A stretch of DNA of 64,000 nucleotides from Campylobacter sp. RM16189 (lineage in GTDB: Bacteria > Campylobacterota > Campylobacteria > Campylobacterales > Campylobacteraceae), in assembly GCF_012978815.1 (NCBI RefSeq), contig NZ_LIWR01000008.1:1-64000 (forward strand), read 5' to 3'. The notes under the pieces are model-generated. The model made no database searches. It was not told where the DNA came from and worked only from the letters and a program-made list of their open reading frames with translations. The translations under genes and the position numbers were made by a program. Shown piece by piece: positions 1 through 9,480 of the stretch (the first letter of the stretch is position 1; each line of letters starts with the position of its first letter).

Positions 1-56
1 AAAATATTTTAAGGTTTGCAAGCATAATTAGAAATTTACGATGACTTAACTAAAAA

Positions 57-71
57 TGACACAACCTGTCT
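57..71 (+). promoter_or_regulatory. Operator 1 of the island regulon (TGACACAACCTGTCT)
   Basis: Inverted repeat TGACA-N5-TGTC(T) with spacer CAACC, one of five copies in the first 20 kb. Its orientation points to the operon starting at 325. An AT-rich -10-like TTAAAAT lies at about 82-88, so the operator overlaps where a -35 would be. Unlike the other four copies it is 253 nt, not 42-49 nt, from the start codon. Likely target of the WYL regulator at 11807-12676 (inference). Confidence 0.7.
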
Positions 72-324
72 AAAATCTATATTAAAATACTTGTAGGTCG
101 ATTGGCGATTTTGTAAATAGTGGCTAATTATAATTTTCTACTGAGATTTTAATGAGTTTTATTATTTTTATTGCCAATGCAGGCTTTTTATAAGAATAAT
201 ATTAAGTTTTGATACTTTTGCTCATAAAGCATAGTAAATTTTAATATTTTTAAAGTCATATATATTTTAAAAAAGATACAATCATTTAATAAAAAATTAA
301 TTACAATGCAACAAGGAGCTTTTA
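72..324 (+). other. Long AT-rich leader of the Hsp70-like operon, possibly structured
   Basis: No gene is visible here. The leader contains a possible long-range helix: ATTGGCGAT (101-109) can pair with ATTGCCAAT (170-178) with one G.U pair. A 13-codon reading frame begins at ATG 152 but has only a weak ribosome site. A second -10-like TACAAT lies at 277-282, so transcription could also begin just before the first gene. The first gene has a clear AAGGAG site at 312-317. Confidence 0.4.
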
Positions 325-1188
325 ATGAATGATAAAGAATTTAAAGAAAAACTAATAAATTTGTTGGAGGATAAAGAAGTGAGAGAGAAAATAGAGAGTA
401 ATTTTATAGAGAGAATTAAACATTTGCTTAAAAAGATTTTTGGTCTTGCAGATGAAAATTTTGATGAAAATACACTTTTAAAAAAGTTGAAAGATATTGA
501 GGGAAAGAAAGAAAAACTATCAGCAGAAAATTTGAGACTTGCAGAGCAGGAGAGAGAATATAAGAGTCAGCTAGATAAAGTTAGGGATCAAAATTCTGAC
601 TTAAAATCAAAATTGGATCAAAATATAAAGAAAAACGATAAGCTTGAAATTGACTTACAAGAAAGCAACAAAGAAAAAGAAATTCTTAAAAACAAACTGG
701 AACAAAGCAATACTAAAAATAAAAATTTAGAGGAAAAATCACGCGAAAGCCAGAAAGAACTTGATAAATTTAAGAGCGACTTTAGTGCTTATGATAAATT
801 TTTAAGTTTATCGGAACAAAAGAGAGAAAAACTAAAAAATATTTTAAGAGGCGATAGTATAGCTACTTTTATAGCCGTGGGGGTTCAACCAAAAAATATA
901 GAAAATCTATGGGATTATCTTAGTAGTAGCTTGAGAGAAGGGCAAGACGACGAAACAAAGAAGCTTATAGAGATTTTTTACTCTCTTTTTGAGTATTACA
1001 AAGAAGCAAGCGGTAGAATTTATGAGCTTGACAGCGTAGAAGTAGGAGATGAATTTGATGCCACAAAGTATATGAGGCATAATTCAAGTATAGATCATAG
1101 CGGTAAAATTACAAGTATTATTTTGCGCGGAATAGTAAATATCAACACAAAAGATACTAAAAGACAATCAATAGTAAAGTTAGGATAA
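325..1188 (+). CDS. Coiled-coil protein with GrpE-like C-terminal domain
   Basis: 287 aa, first gene of a tight six-gene operon, start supported by AAGGAGC upstream. Residues about 1-50 are helical and charged. Residues about 55-150 form a Lys/Glu-rich coiled coil with regular heptads. A helical segment (DKFLSLSEQ..., 155-230) follows. The last ~50 residues (VGDEFDATKYM ... GKITSIILRGIVN ... RQSIVKLG) have the layout of the beta domain of GrpE, the nucleotide exchange factor of Hsp70, where a glycine-rich turn is followed by a Kgy/R-x-IR-A-V-V pattern. The next two genes are Hsp70-fold ATPases, so an exchange-factor or adaptor role for them is the natural inference. The match is remote and read by eye; a plain coiled-coil scaffold is the alternative. 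No signal peptide or membrane segment is seen, so it is probably cytoplasmic. Confidence 0.6.
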   Translation: MNDKEFKEKLINLLEDKEVREKIESNFIERIKHLLKKIFGLADENFDENTLLKKLKDIEGKKEKLSAENLRLAEQEREYKSQLDKVRDQNSDLKSKLDQNIKKNDKLEIDLQESNKEKEILKNKLEQSNTKNKNLEEKSRESQKELDKFKSDFSAYDKFLSLSEQKREKLKNILRGDSIATFIAVGVQPKNIENLWDYLSSSLREGQDDETKKLIEIFYSLFEYYKEASGRIYELDSVEVGDEFDATKYMRHNSSIDHSGKITSIILRGIVNINTKDTKRQSIVKLG

Positions 1189-1191
1189 AAA

Positions 1192-3804
1192 ATGAGTTTA
1201 GATACAAAACAAATTCATCAAATTAAAATTTCAAAAGATAAGTTGGAAAGTGATATAAATAGTAGTTGGAAAGAATTTTTAAAAAACGATAATTCTAATT
1301 TTAAAAATTCAAATAATATTTTTACTAAGCATATTTTTAATTTATACATTAAGTTTAAATCTAAAAATAATTTTTTGATTGCGCCAGATATCTTGTGTTT
1401 TCCAACAGAAAAAAAATTTTGTTTCGTTTGTTCTTCAAATAAAGAGATCGAGCATATAGGATATCTAATTGATGGAAAAATAGATAGAGTTGCATATGGT
1501 ATAACCAAAAATATGACTTTTACAAATATGTATTTCCTTGAATTGCTCAAAGAGTATTTTAATATTACACAAGTGGAAAGAGTTTATAGAAAAAACTCGA
1601 ATCACCCCTATAGAGGAATTTATGTAACAATAAATGAGGAATTTTACAAAGTTTTTGCTAGTTTTTTTCAATTAAATTTAAATATAGATGACTTTAAAGA
1701 CAGCACCGAATACAAGATGTTGAAAAGTTTTAAATTTGAAAATAAAAAATTTGTATTATCAAAAAATCCAGAATTGTATTACGATAGCCGATATGTAAGA
1801 CAATTTTTATATGAGGATAAAGTAAGGGCAGATATAAAAGAGTATGATGAAAAGATATTAACAGACATAAACCGTGGGCTTTGGGAGCTTTGGGATATTG
1901 ATGATGAGAGCGATAAAAATACGCTTTTTATAAAATTAAAGAATCCTTTGATAGCAAGAAATCCTGAGAGTAACATAAAAAACGGTATTGTAGGTATCGA
2001 CTTTGGAACCAAAAGCACGGTAGTCGTATATCAGGGCGAGAGTGCTAAAATACATCCTATGCGAGTTGGTATAGGTGACTTGGGTAAAAAAGTAGAAAAA
2101 TTACACTATGAAAATCCGACCATAATCAATTTTAACGATTTGAGTCAATTTATCAAGGATTATAGGTCTAAAGAGGGCAAGCCTCCTACAAAATGGAGTG
2201 ATGTTAATATCTCTCATACGGCTTATAGCTCACTTCTTGCAAGTGCGTCAAGCGAATACAACTCTTATCTATCCGATCTTAAACAATGGGCGGGAAAACG
2301 CAATAAACAAATAAAAATTTTTGATAAAAAAGGCGTGCAGTTTGAAATCCCAAATAGCGTAAATATAAAAGAAAATGATATAAATCCTATCGAAATTTAC
2401 GCATACTATTTAGGGCTTTATATAAATAATCAACATAACGGAATTTTTCTAAATTACTCCTTGTCTTTTCCGGTTACTTATGAGCTTGATGTAAGAGATA
2501 TGATTTTGTCAAGTTTTAAAAAAGGTATTATAAAGTCTTTGCCAAATTCGCTTCAACGAGCCGAAATTTTAGATAGGCTAAACGTTAGAGCCGGTGCTAG
2601 TGAACCGGCGGCTTATGCTATTATGGCCTTAGAAGAGTATGGATTTGATCCTGTTAATGATGAGAGAGTTTATTACGGTGTGTTTGATTTTGGCGGAGGA
2701 ACGACAGATTTTGACTTTGGTATTTATAAAGAGGCTGATGCTAATACTAGATATGATTATATTTTAGAACACTTTGGAGCCGGCGGAGATAGGTATTTGG
2801 GGGGAGAAAATTTACTGGAACTGGCAAGTTTTGAGGTTTTTAAGAAAAACATAAATTTAATGCTTGAAAATAAAATCCCATTTACTTTATACCAAGAGGC
2901 ACAAAAATTTCCAGGAAGCGAAATTTTGATTAGCGATTCACAAGAGGCAAGAATAAATACAAAAACTTTAATGGAAAAACTCAGACCGCTCTGGGAGGCA
3001 AAGGATAATGAATTTGCAGAGGATGGAAGTATATCTTTAAATTTATTTAGTTCTAACGGGGAAGATATACCAGGAATTTCTCTAGCAATAGATAAAAAAG
3101 AGATTTTACAACTCATCAAAGATAGAATCAAAAAAGGGGTCGATAATTTCTTTGAGGAATTTAGACTCGCTACGGCTAAGAATTTAGACCCTCAAGATAG
3201 CAGACAAATAAATGAATTTCATATATTTTTGGCAGGAAATTCAAGTAAATCGGCGTTTGTAGATGAGCTATTTAAAGAAAGAATAAAACAAGAAACAGAA
3301 GCCATGATGGAAAAAAACTTTAAATTTGAACTCAAACTATATCGACCTATAGGCGAAAATAGCAATGACCTAGAAAAGCCAAACGGCAAAACCGGAGTTG
3401 CTTTTGGACTTATACGCTCGCGCAAGGGAGGAAATATTCATGTAATTGATAGAAATATAAGTCAGGATATTAATTTTAAATATTACATAGGCAGAATGAA
3501 GAAAAGAAAATTTTTAACGGTTATAGATAGAAAGCAAAATTACGGAGAGTGGATTAAATTTATAGATGCTTGCGAGAGTGAATTTGAGGTTTATTATACT
3601 ACCCAAGGATCTGTTAGCACAAATAATGTTAGTATCGATGATAGCGGTATAAGTAAAAAGATATTAAACTCAGGCTTAGCCGATAAAGATAGTTTTATAT
3701 ATCTAAGATTAGCTAGCCCTAATGAGTTTGAATTTGTGGTATCGGATGATGATAGTATCAAAGATGAAATTTATAAAACAGAAATAACAAAGGTGGTTTT
3801 ATGA
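1192..3804 (+). CDS. Hsp70/actin-superfamily ATPase, paralog A
   Basis: 870 aa, 3 nt after the GrpE-like gene and overlapping the next gene by 4 nt (ATGA). Residues 1-~260 are an N-terminal domain of unknown fold. The actin/Hsp70 nucleotide-binding core follows: phosphate-1 motif GIDFGTKSTVVVYQ (about 267-280), phosphate-2 motif FDFGGGTTDFDFG (about 498-510), adenosine-site motif FLAGNSSKSAFV (about 679-690), and GKTGVAFGLIRSRKGG near 732-747. The C-terminal ~120 residues are mostly beta-rich and replace the usual Hsp70 substrate domain. It is much longer than DnaK (~640 aa) and lacks the DnaK C-terminal signature. Its function is unknown; by neighbourhood it should be an ATP-switch protein working with the GrpE-like and HerA-like proteins. 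No membrane segment is seen. Confidence 0.8.
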   Translation: MSLDTKQIHQIKISKDKLESDINSSWKEFLKNDNSNFKNSNNIFTKHIFNLYIKFKSKNNFLIAPDILCFPTEKKFCFVCSSNKEIEHIGYLIDGKIDRVAYGITKNMTFTNMYFLELLKEYFNITQVERVYRKNSNHPYRGIYVTINEEFYKVFASFFQLNLNIDDFKDSTEYKMLKSFKFENKKFVLSKNPELYYDSRYVRQFLYEDKVRADIKEYDEKILTDINRGLWELWDIDDESDKNTLFIKLKNPLIARNPESNIKNGIVGIDFGTKSTVVVYQGESAKIHPMRVGIGDLGKKVEKLHYENPTIINFNDLSQFIKDYRSKEGKPPTKWSDVNISHTAYSSLLASASSEYNSYLSDLKQWAGKRNKQIKIFDKKGVQFEIPNSVNIKENDINPIEIYAYYLGLYINNQHNGIFLNYSLSFPVTYELDVRDMILSSFKKGIIKSLPNSLQRAEILDRLNVRAGASEPAAYAIMALEEYGFDPVNDERVYYGVFDFGGGTTDFDFGIYKEADANTRYDYILEHFGAGGDRYLGGENLLELASFEVFKKNINLMLENKIPFTLYQEAQKFPGSEILISDSQEARINTKTLMEKLRPLWEAKDNEFAEDGSISLNLFSSNGEDIPGISLAIDKKEILQLIKDRIKKGVDNFFEEFRLATAKNLDPQDSRQINEFHIFLAGNSSKSAFVDELFKERIKQETEAMMEKNFKFELKLYRPIGENSNDLEKPNGKTGVAFGLIRSRKGGNIHVIDRNISQDINFKYYIGRMKKRKFLTVIDRKQNYGEWIKFIDACESEFEVYYTTQGSVSTNNVSIDDSGISKKILNSGLADKDSFIYLRLASPNEFEFVVSDDDSIKDEIYKTEITKVVL

Positions 3805-6530
3805 GTGAGGTTACAAAGCAAATCAAAGGACTAAAAGTCTCAAGAGAAATGCTGGAGGCTGATATTAATTTGAGTTGGCAAAAGTTTATAAATACTGACA
3901 ATAAAGAATCTTCTAATAATTTAAATTATATGTTTCTAAAAAATATAGAGAATTTGTATAATAAATTTAATGAACTTGTAAGTTCCGATAGTCTTATCAG
4001 CATAGGAAATAGATCGTTTTTTATGCCTGAAGATAATATTTTTATTTTTATACATAAAAGGGAAGGCGAAGAGTATGATGAAATTTATAATGTTGTTAGA
4101 GATTATATAGGCGATGAGTATTTTGATATAGAATTTGAATACGAAGTTTTAGAAAAATGCATCAAGGCTATATATGATAATTTGCCGGTTTTAAGAAATG
4201 ATAACAAAAAAATAGCAAGGCAATTAATTGTATCGAGGCATAATAGTGCCCGTGGTTATTACAAGTATGGATCGTTTGTAAATTTTGAATATATCAGCTC
4301 TTCAGACAATTGCCGTTGTTGGGATATGGAGATAATTCCTGCTGAAAAATTTTCTCCGAAAGACATTTTTAGTCTCTGTTTTAAATCAAATTTAGAGATA
4401 AAAGAGCTGGCTAACGAGCCTGATTATAAAATTTTGCAAGGGTTTAAATTCAAAGATAATAAATTTATCATATCCGATGAAACGAAGCTAGAAATCGGTA
4501 AAGATTATCTAAGCTATCTTTTGAACGAAGATAAAATAAGAGCCGATATAAAAGAGTATGATGAAAAGGTGTTAAGCGATGTCAATAGAGGGCTTTGGGA
4601 GCTTTGGGAGATTGATCAAGATAGCGATAAAAATATGATTTTTATACCATTTGAAAGCTCTTTGACTGCTAGAAATCCTGAGAGTAGCATTAAAAATGGG
4701 GTTATAGGTATAGATTTTGGCACAAAAAGTACGGTTGTGGTATATCAAGAAGATACTGTAAAAATAAATCCAATGAGGATCGGCGTAGGAGATCTGAGCA
4801 AAAAAGTAGAAAAGAGCCATTTTGAAAATCCTACCATAATCAGCTTTGAAAATTTTGGTAATTTTATTAAGGATTACAGAGCCAAACAAGGAAGACCATA
4901 TACAAAATGGAGAGATGTAAATATCTCACACACGGCTGAAAATTCTCTAAAAAATGCCGCTTCTAGCGACTTTAACTCTTATTTAATGGAGCTAAAACAG
5001 TGGGCGGGGGCAAAGGATAGAAAGCTTAAAATTTTTGATAAAAAGAGGGCTGAATTTGAAATAAAAGGAAGCCTGGAATTGGGCGATAATGATATAAATC
5101 CTATTGAAATTTACGCTTATTATCTGGGGCTTTATATAAATAATCAACATAATGGAATATTTTTAGACTATATACTATCTTTTCCTGTTACTTATGAAGT
5201 AAAGGTAAGGCAGATTATTTTATCTAGTTTTAAAAAAGGTATTATAAAGTCTTTACCAAATTCGCTTCAGCGAGCAGAAATTTTAGACAGGCTAAATGTT
5301 ATAGAGGGTGCTAGCGAACCGGCGGCTTATGCCGTTATGGCTTTGGAAGAATATGGGTTCGATCCTGTTGGTGACGAGAGGGTTTATTACGGTGTATTTG
5401 ATTTTGGCGGAGGAACGACAGATTTTGACTTTGGTGTTTATAAGGAGCTTGATACCGATAGATATGACTACTGCATAGAGCACTTTGGTGCAGGTGGTGA
5501 TATGTATTTGGGAGGAGAGAATTTACTGGAGTTAATTAGCTTTGAAGTGTTTAAATCAAATAAAGATAAGCTGCTTGAAGCGAAAATACCTTTTATAAAG
5601 CCTGATGAATGTGAAAAATTTCCCGGAAGTGAGATACTACTTCAAAATTCACAAGAAGCAAAAAGAAATACAAAAGAGCTAATGGAAAAATTGCGACCTC
5701 TCTGGGAAGGCATGGATGATGAAAGCTATGATAGCGGAGTTTTGTCAATAAATCTATTTAACTCAAGAGGAGAAAATATACCTGGCTTTGAGCTCAATAT
5801 TGACAAAAATGAAATTTTATCAACGCTAGAAAACAGAATTAAGTTAGGTGTTGATAGTTTTTTTAACGAGTTAAGAAAAGCTATCGTAAATTATGAAGCA
5901 AATAGCAAAGAGATACTAAAAATAAATGAGTTTAATATATTTTTAGCAGGGAATTCTAGCAAGTCGGCATTTGTAACAAAACTTTTTAACGAAAGAATAG
6001 AGAAAGAGAAGCAAGATATGCTAGAAAAGGTTTCTATGATATGTGAATTTAAGCTTTTTAGACCTCTTGGAGAAAACAATGATGATATAGAGAGTCCAAA
6101 CGGTAAAACCGGAGTAGCTTTTGGGCTTATTAGGTCAAGAAAGGGAGGTAGGATTCAAGTAATTGATCGCAATGTAGACGATGTAGATATAAATTTCAAA
6201 TACTATTTGGGAAGAATTAGGAAAAGATGCTTTCAAACAGTTATATATAGAAATCAAAAATATAATGAGTGGGTGAAATTTATAAATGCGGGCGAGAGTA
6301 AATTTGAGATATTTTACACAACTTTAGCATCCGCAACCACAAACAAGATGAATATAGATGAAAATAGCGGATCTATAAAAAAACTAGCTCTTGAAACCGG
6401 ATTTAAAGATGATGGATGTAATGTTTATATAAGATTAATTAGCCCTAGTGAATTTGAGTATGTGGTATCTGATGATGACGGTATAAAAAATGAAGTTTAT
6501 AAAACAGAGATAAAAAAAGGAAGTATCTAA
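3801..6530 (+). CDS. Hsp70/actin-superfamily ATPase, paralog B
   Basis: 909 aa, a tandem paralog of the preceding gene. Core motifs are conserved: GIDFGTKSTVVVYQ (about 301-314), FDFGGGTTDFDFG (about 533-545), FLAGNSSKSAF (about 713-723) and GKTGVAFGLIRSRKGG near the end of the core. The first ~60 residues and everything from the DIKEYDEK segment onward align closely with paralog A. Residues about 65-240 are unrelated in sequence and longer in B. The pattern suggests duplication followed by divergence of one recognition module, giving a possible heterodimer. The stop overlaps the next start by 1 nt (TAATG), implying translational coupling. Function unknown. Confidence 0.8.
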   Translation: MSEVTKQIKGLKVSREMLEADINLSWQKFINTDNKESSNNLNYMFLKNIENLYNKFNELVSSDSLISIGNRSFFMPEDNIFIFIHKREGEEYDEIYNVVRDYIGDEYFDIEFEYEVLEKCIKAIYDNLPVLRNDNKKIARQLIVSRHNSARGYYKYGSFVNFEYISSSDNCRCWDMEIIPAEKFSPKDIFSLCFKSNLEIKELANEPDYKILQGFKFKDNKFIISDETKLEIGKDYLSYLLNEDKIRADIKEYDEKVLSDVNRGLWELWEIDQDSDKNMIFIPFESSLTARNPESSIKNGVIGIDFGTKSTVVVYQEDTVKINPMRIGVGDLSKKVEKSHFENPTIISFENFGNFIKDYRAKQGRPYTKWRDVNISHTAENSLKNAASSDFNSYLMELKQWAGAKDRKLKIFDKKRAEFEIKGSLELGDNDINPIEIYAYYLGLYINNQHNGIFLDYILSFPVTYEVKVRQIILSSFKKGIIKSLPNSLQRAEILDRLNVIEGASEPAAYAVMALEEYGFDPVGDERVYYGVFDFGGGTTDFDFGVYKELDTDRYDYCIEHFGAGGDMYLGGENLLELISFEVFKSNKDKLLEAKIPFIKPDECEKFPGSEILLQNSQEAKRNTKELMEKLRPLWEGMDDESYDSGVLSINLFNSRGENIPGFELNIDKNEILSTLENRIKLGVDSFFNELRKAIVNYEANSKEILKINEFNIFLAGNSSKSAFVTKLFNERIEKEKQDMLEKVSMICEFKLFRPLGENNDDIESPNGKTGVAFGLIRSRKGGRIQVIDRNVDDVDINFKYYLGRIRKRCFQTVIYRNQKYNEWVKFINAGESKFEIFYTTLASATTNKMNIDENSGSIKKLALETGFKDDGCNVYIRLISPSEFEYVVSDDDGIKNEVYKTEIKKGSI

Positions 6531-9463
6531 TGCTACAAAAAGATAATTTGTATGTAAGTTTGGTAAAGGGTTATAGCGGTGTCGGCGAGCAAATTTTACC
6601 TTTGCAAGAAGCCGATTATTTAGATTTAAGAGGTATTAACTTTTATCATATCAAAGAGCTTACTTTTGAAGATGATAGTCCAAGAAGAGAGGCTTTTGAA
6701 AATGTTATTAGCACCATAGGCATACAAGGTATTATCTTTGTTTATCTTATAATCGGAGATAAAGATGGAGTTTCGTTTTATTCCGGTATTGCAAAAGATA
6801 CAAGCTACGATGGAGAGCTTGAGCTTGATATAGACGATATCGCCGACAGAGTTTTAAAGCCTAGTATTGAAGGAAATTTTAGAGGAAGTAAGGTTTTTAA
6901 AGTAGAAAATAAAGACGAGCTTGTTTCAAAAGTCAGAAATATGAGTGTATTTGGCAAGGTAACCGGAGTGCCTAGCGTTCATAAGGATAAAGAAAATTTT
7001 CAAGGAATTGATAGGCTGATTGATATTATGAATGGTGATGAATTTGGTCTTATGATACTTTCAAAACCGATATCAAAAGATGAGATAAGTCAAATAGAAA
7101 TGGATATTTTCAATTTGCATAATGTTCTATCTCCAATCGCAAAACAATCAATTCAGCACACAGAAGGCGAAACAGACACTAGAACATCATCTCATACTCA
7201 AGGAAGCTCTTTTACAGAAGGAAGCAGTTATTCAGAGGCAAAGGTTAGCTCAAAAGGTTCTAGTTCAGGATGGAGTAGCGGTGACGGTGAAGCATCGGAG
7301 TCAGGAAGCACAAACCAGAATAAAAGCAATACAACAACAACAGGTACTTCAAATAGTAAAACAACAAATCAGTCAGATACTAAAGGAGATTCACAATCTA
7401 AAAATTCGGGTAAAAATTTAAGTTTTGAAACTACAAATAAATTTGCTAGCGAGTGGCTAAAATATCTTGATGAAGTATTAATTAAAAGGCTAAATTACGG
7501 TAAAAACAGAGGACTTTTTAAATCTTGCATATATCTAATGTCAAATGAAAACTCCGGAAACTTAACCAAACTTGGTCGTGCTATAAAATCTATTTTTTCG
7601 GGAGATGAAAACAATAAAGCTCCTCTTGATTTTAAGTTTTTAGATGAGAAAAGCAATGAGATAGAGGCGATTAAAAATTTTCAAATTCCAAAAGTTAAGA
7701 CAAACTATCCTGCAAGAATCATATCATCTATGGACTTAAAAACTCAGTCTAATTGGCTTTCTACAAGCGAACTGAGCGTTATAGCCACTTTGCCTAAAAA
7801 AGAGGTTGTTGGACTGTCTTTAAGAGAAGAGGTTGAATTTGGTTTAAATTTTAAAGATATAAAAAACTCAAGTTATGAGAAATTTGAGCTTGGTAATATG
7901 ATACAAAGCGGAAACGAGCTAGAGAATAAAAAAGTTTGTATTGATAAGGCTTGGCTAGATAAACATATTTTTATAGCCGGAGTTACAGGCAGTGGTAAAA
8001 CTACAACTTGCCAAAGTATATTAAAATCGGCAAATTTACCATTTTTAGTTATAGAACCTGCCAAGACAGAGTATAGAGCGATGCTTGAAGATAGCGAATT
8101 TAGCAAGAATTTGATTATTTTTACTCTAGGCAATAATAAAGTAGCTCCTTTTAAAATGAATCCGTTTGAGTTTTTTCCGCATGAGAGCATTTCTTCAAGA
8201 GTAGATATGATAAGGGCAAATATAGAGGCTTCTTTTGATATGGAAGCAGCCATTCCTCAAATAATAGAAACAGCCTTGTATGAATGCTATAAGGATTACG
8301 GATGGGATATTACAAGCAGCACAAATAGCAAATTTGAAAATCCGTTTGCCGATGGAGTTTTTGCTTTTCCAACTTTAAGTGATTTGTATGCAAAGACCAA
8401 AAGTGTTGTTGATAAACAAGGATTTGATGAAAGACTAAAAAGAGATTATATAGGCTCAATAAATGCAAGACTTCAAGGACTCTTAGTCGGTGCAAAATCT
8501 TATACTCTAAATAATGAAAGAGGAATAAATTTTGTGGATCTTCTTGATAAGAATGTCGTTTTGGAGCTTGAGGACATTAAAAACGGCAATGAAAAATCGT
8601 TAATTATGGGCTTTATTTTGATTAATATAAATGAAGCCTTAAAAATTAAGCACAAAGAATACAAAGACAAAGGTAAGCAATTTAGGCATATTACTCTAAT
8701 AGAAGAGGCACATAGGCTACTTAGTAAATTTACTCCGGGAGATAGTCCGAATAAAAAATTAGGAGTTCAAAGTTTTTCCGATATGCTTGCAGAAGTTAGA
8801 AAATACGGAGAGTCTTTAGTGATAGTTGATCAAATTCCAAATACACTAACGCCTGAAGTGTTAAAAAATACAAATACAAAGATAGTGCATAGAATTTTTG
8901 CACAAGATGATAAGGAAGCCATAGGAAATACTATGGCTTTGGAGGATGAGCAAAAAAATTTCTTATCTAATTTGGAAACAGGACGCGCCATTGTTTCAAA
9001 TCCGGATTTTATAAGACCTATTCAGGTTCAAATAAAACCTCAAACAAACACTAGCGGGAGTGGCGTAGACGAAGAGATTATTATAAAAAGAGCAAGGGAG
9101 TTTTATAAAACTATATCCAAGAGCGGAGTTTTGCCGTCATTGGAGTTTGAAAACGATCTTGATGATAAAATGATTAAGGAGGCTTTGAGATATAATTTTT
9201 ATGAATTTGAAATCAAATGGAGGGATGCTTTAAAAAAAGATCACATTAAGCTTATTGAATTAAGAAAATTTATAAAAGCTAATCATGTACCAAGTAATAT
9301 GGAGTATCTGAGCCAATATATTATCAGGAAATTCTACAAAAACTCAGAATTTTCAAAAGAGGTAAGAGAGTGCGTTGATCTTATTTTAGATAAGGTCTAT
9401 AATGGAGACGATGAAATGGTTGAATTTGAAAATAAACAACCTTTTTATATGTCAATTAATTAA
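6530..9463 (+). CDS. HerA/FtsK-type (DUF87-like) ATPase with Ser/Thr-rich linker
   Basis: 977 aa. Residues 1-~200 are a globular N-terminal domain. Residues about 213-300 are a low-complexity Ser/Thr/Gly/Gln linker. The ATPase follows, with Walker A GVTGSGKTT (G484-T492), the family-typical FLVIEPAKTEYRAM downstream, Walker B-like LIEEAHRLL (about 724-732) and a sensor segment LVIVDQIPNTLTPEVLKNTNTKIVHRI. This combination is typical of HerA/VirB4-like hexameric DNA translocases. The C-terminal ~120 residues are helical. There is no NurA nuclease next to it and no membrane segment. Given the operon, it probably supplies a DNA- or protein-translocating motor to the Hsp70-like pair (inference). 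Confidence 0.8.
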   Translation: MLQKDNLYVSLVKGYSGVGEQILPLQEADYLDLRGINFYHIKELTFEDDSPRREAFENVISTIGIQGIIFVYLIIGDKDGVSFYSGIAKDTSYDGELELDIDDIADRVLKPSIEGNFRGSKVFKVENKDELVSKVRNMSVFGKVTGVPSVHKDKENFQGIDRLIDIMNGDEFGLMILSKPISKDEISQIEMDIFNLHNVLSPIAKQSIQHTEGETDTRTSSHTQGSSFTEGSSYSEAKVSSKGSSSGWSSGDGEASESGSTNQNKSNTTTTGTSNSKTTNQSDTKGDSQSKNSGKNLSFETTNKFASEWLKYLDEVLIKRLNYGKNRGLFKSCIYLMSNENSGNLTKLGRAIKSIFSGDENNKAPLDFKFLDEKSNEIEAIKNFQIPKVKTNYPARIISSMDLKTQSNWLSTSELSVIATLPKKEVVGLSLREEVEFGLNFKDIKNSSYEKFELGNMIQSGNELENKKVCIDKAWLDKHIFIAGVTGSGKTTTCQSILKSANLPFLVIEPAKTEYRAMLEDSEFSKNLIIFTLGNNKVAPFKMNPFEFFPHESISSRVDMIRANIEASFDMEAAIPQIIETALYECYKDYGWDITSSTNSKFENPFADGVFAFPTLSDLYAKTKSVVDKQGFDERLKRDYIGSINARLQGLLVGAKSYTLNNERGINFVDLLDKNVVLELEDIKNGNEKSLIMGFILININEALKIKHKEYKDKGKQFRHITLIEEAHRLLSKFTPGDSPNKKLGVQSFSDMLAEVRKYGESLVIVDQIPNTLTPEVLKNTNTKIVHRIFAQDDKEAIGNTMALEDEQKNFLSNLETGRAIVSNPDFIRPIQVQIKPQTNTSGSGVDEEIIIKRAREFYKTISKSGVLPSLEFENDLDDKMIKEALRYNFYEFEIKWRDALKKDHIKLIELRKFIKANHVPSNMEYLSQYIIRKFYKNSEFSKEVRECVDLILDKVYNGDDEMVEFENKQPFYMSIN

Positions 9464-9480
9464 ATTTGAAAGGATAAAAT

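Noticed and set aside
152..193. 13-codon leader peptide MSFIIFIANAGFL
   Set aside because: Weak ribosome site and AT-rich chance composition; kept only as a remark in the leader entry.
1192..6530. Two ordinary DnaK copies
   Set aside because: They are 230-270 residues longer, have a large N-terminal extension and lack the DnaK substrate-binding domain.
7122..7421. 99-codon plus-strand frame inside the HerA-like gene, rich in Gln/Lys
   Set aside because: It is the shifted reading of the Ser/Thr-rich linker; no ribosome site and the parent frame is clearly coding.
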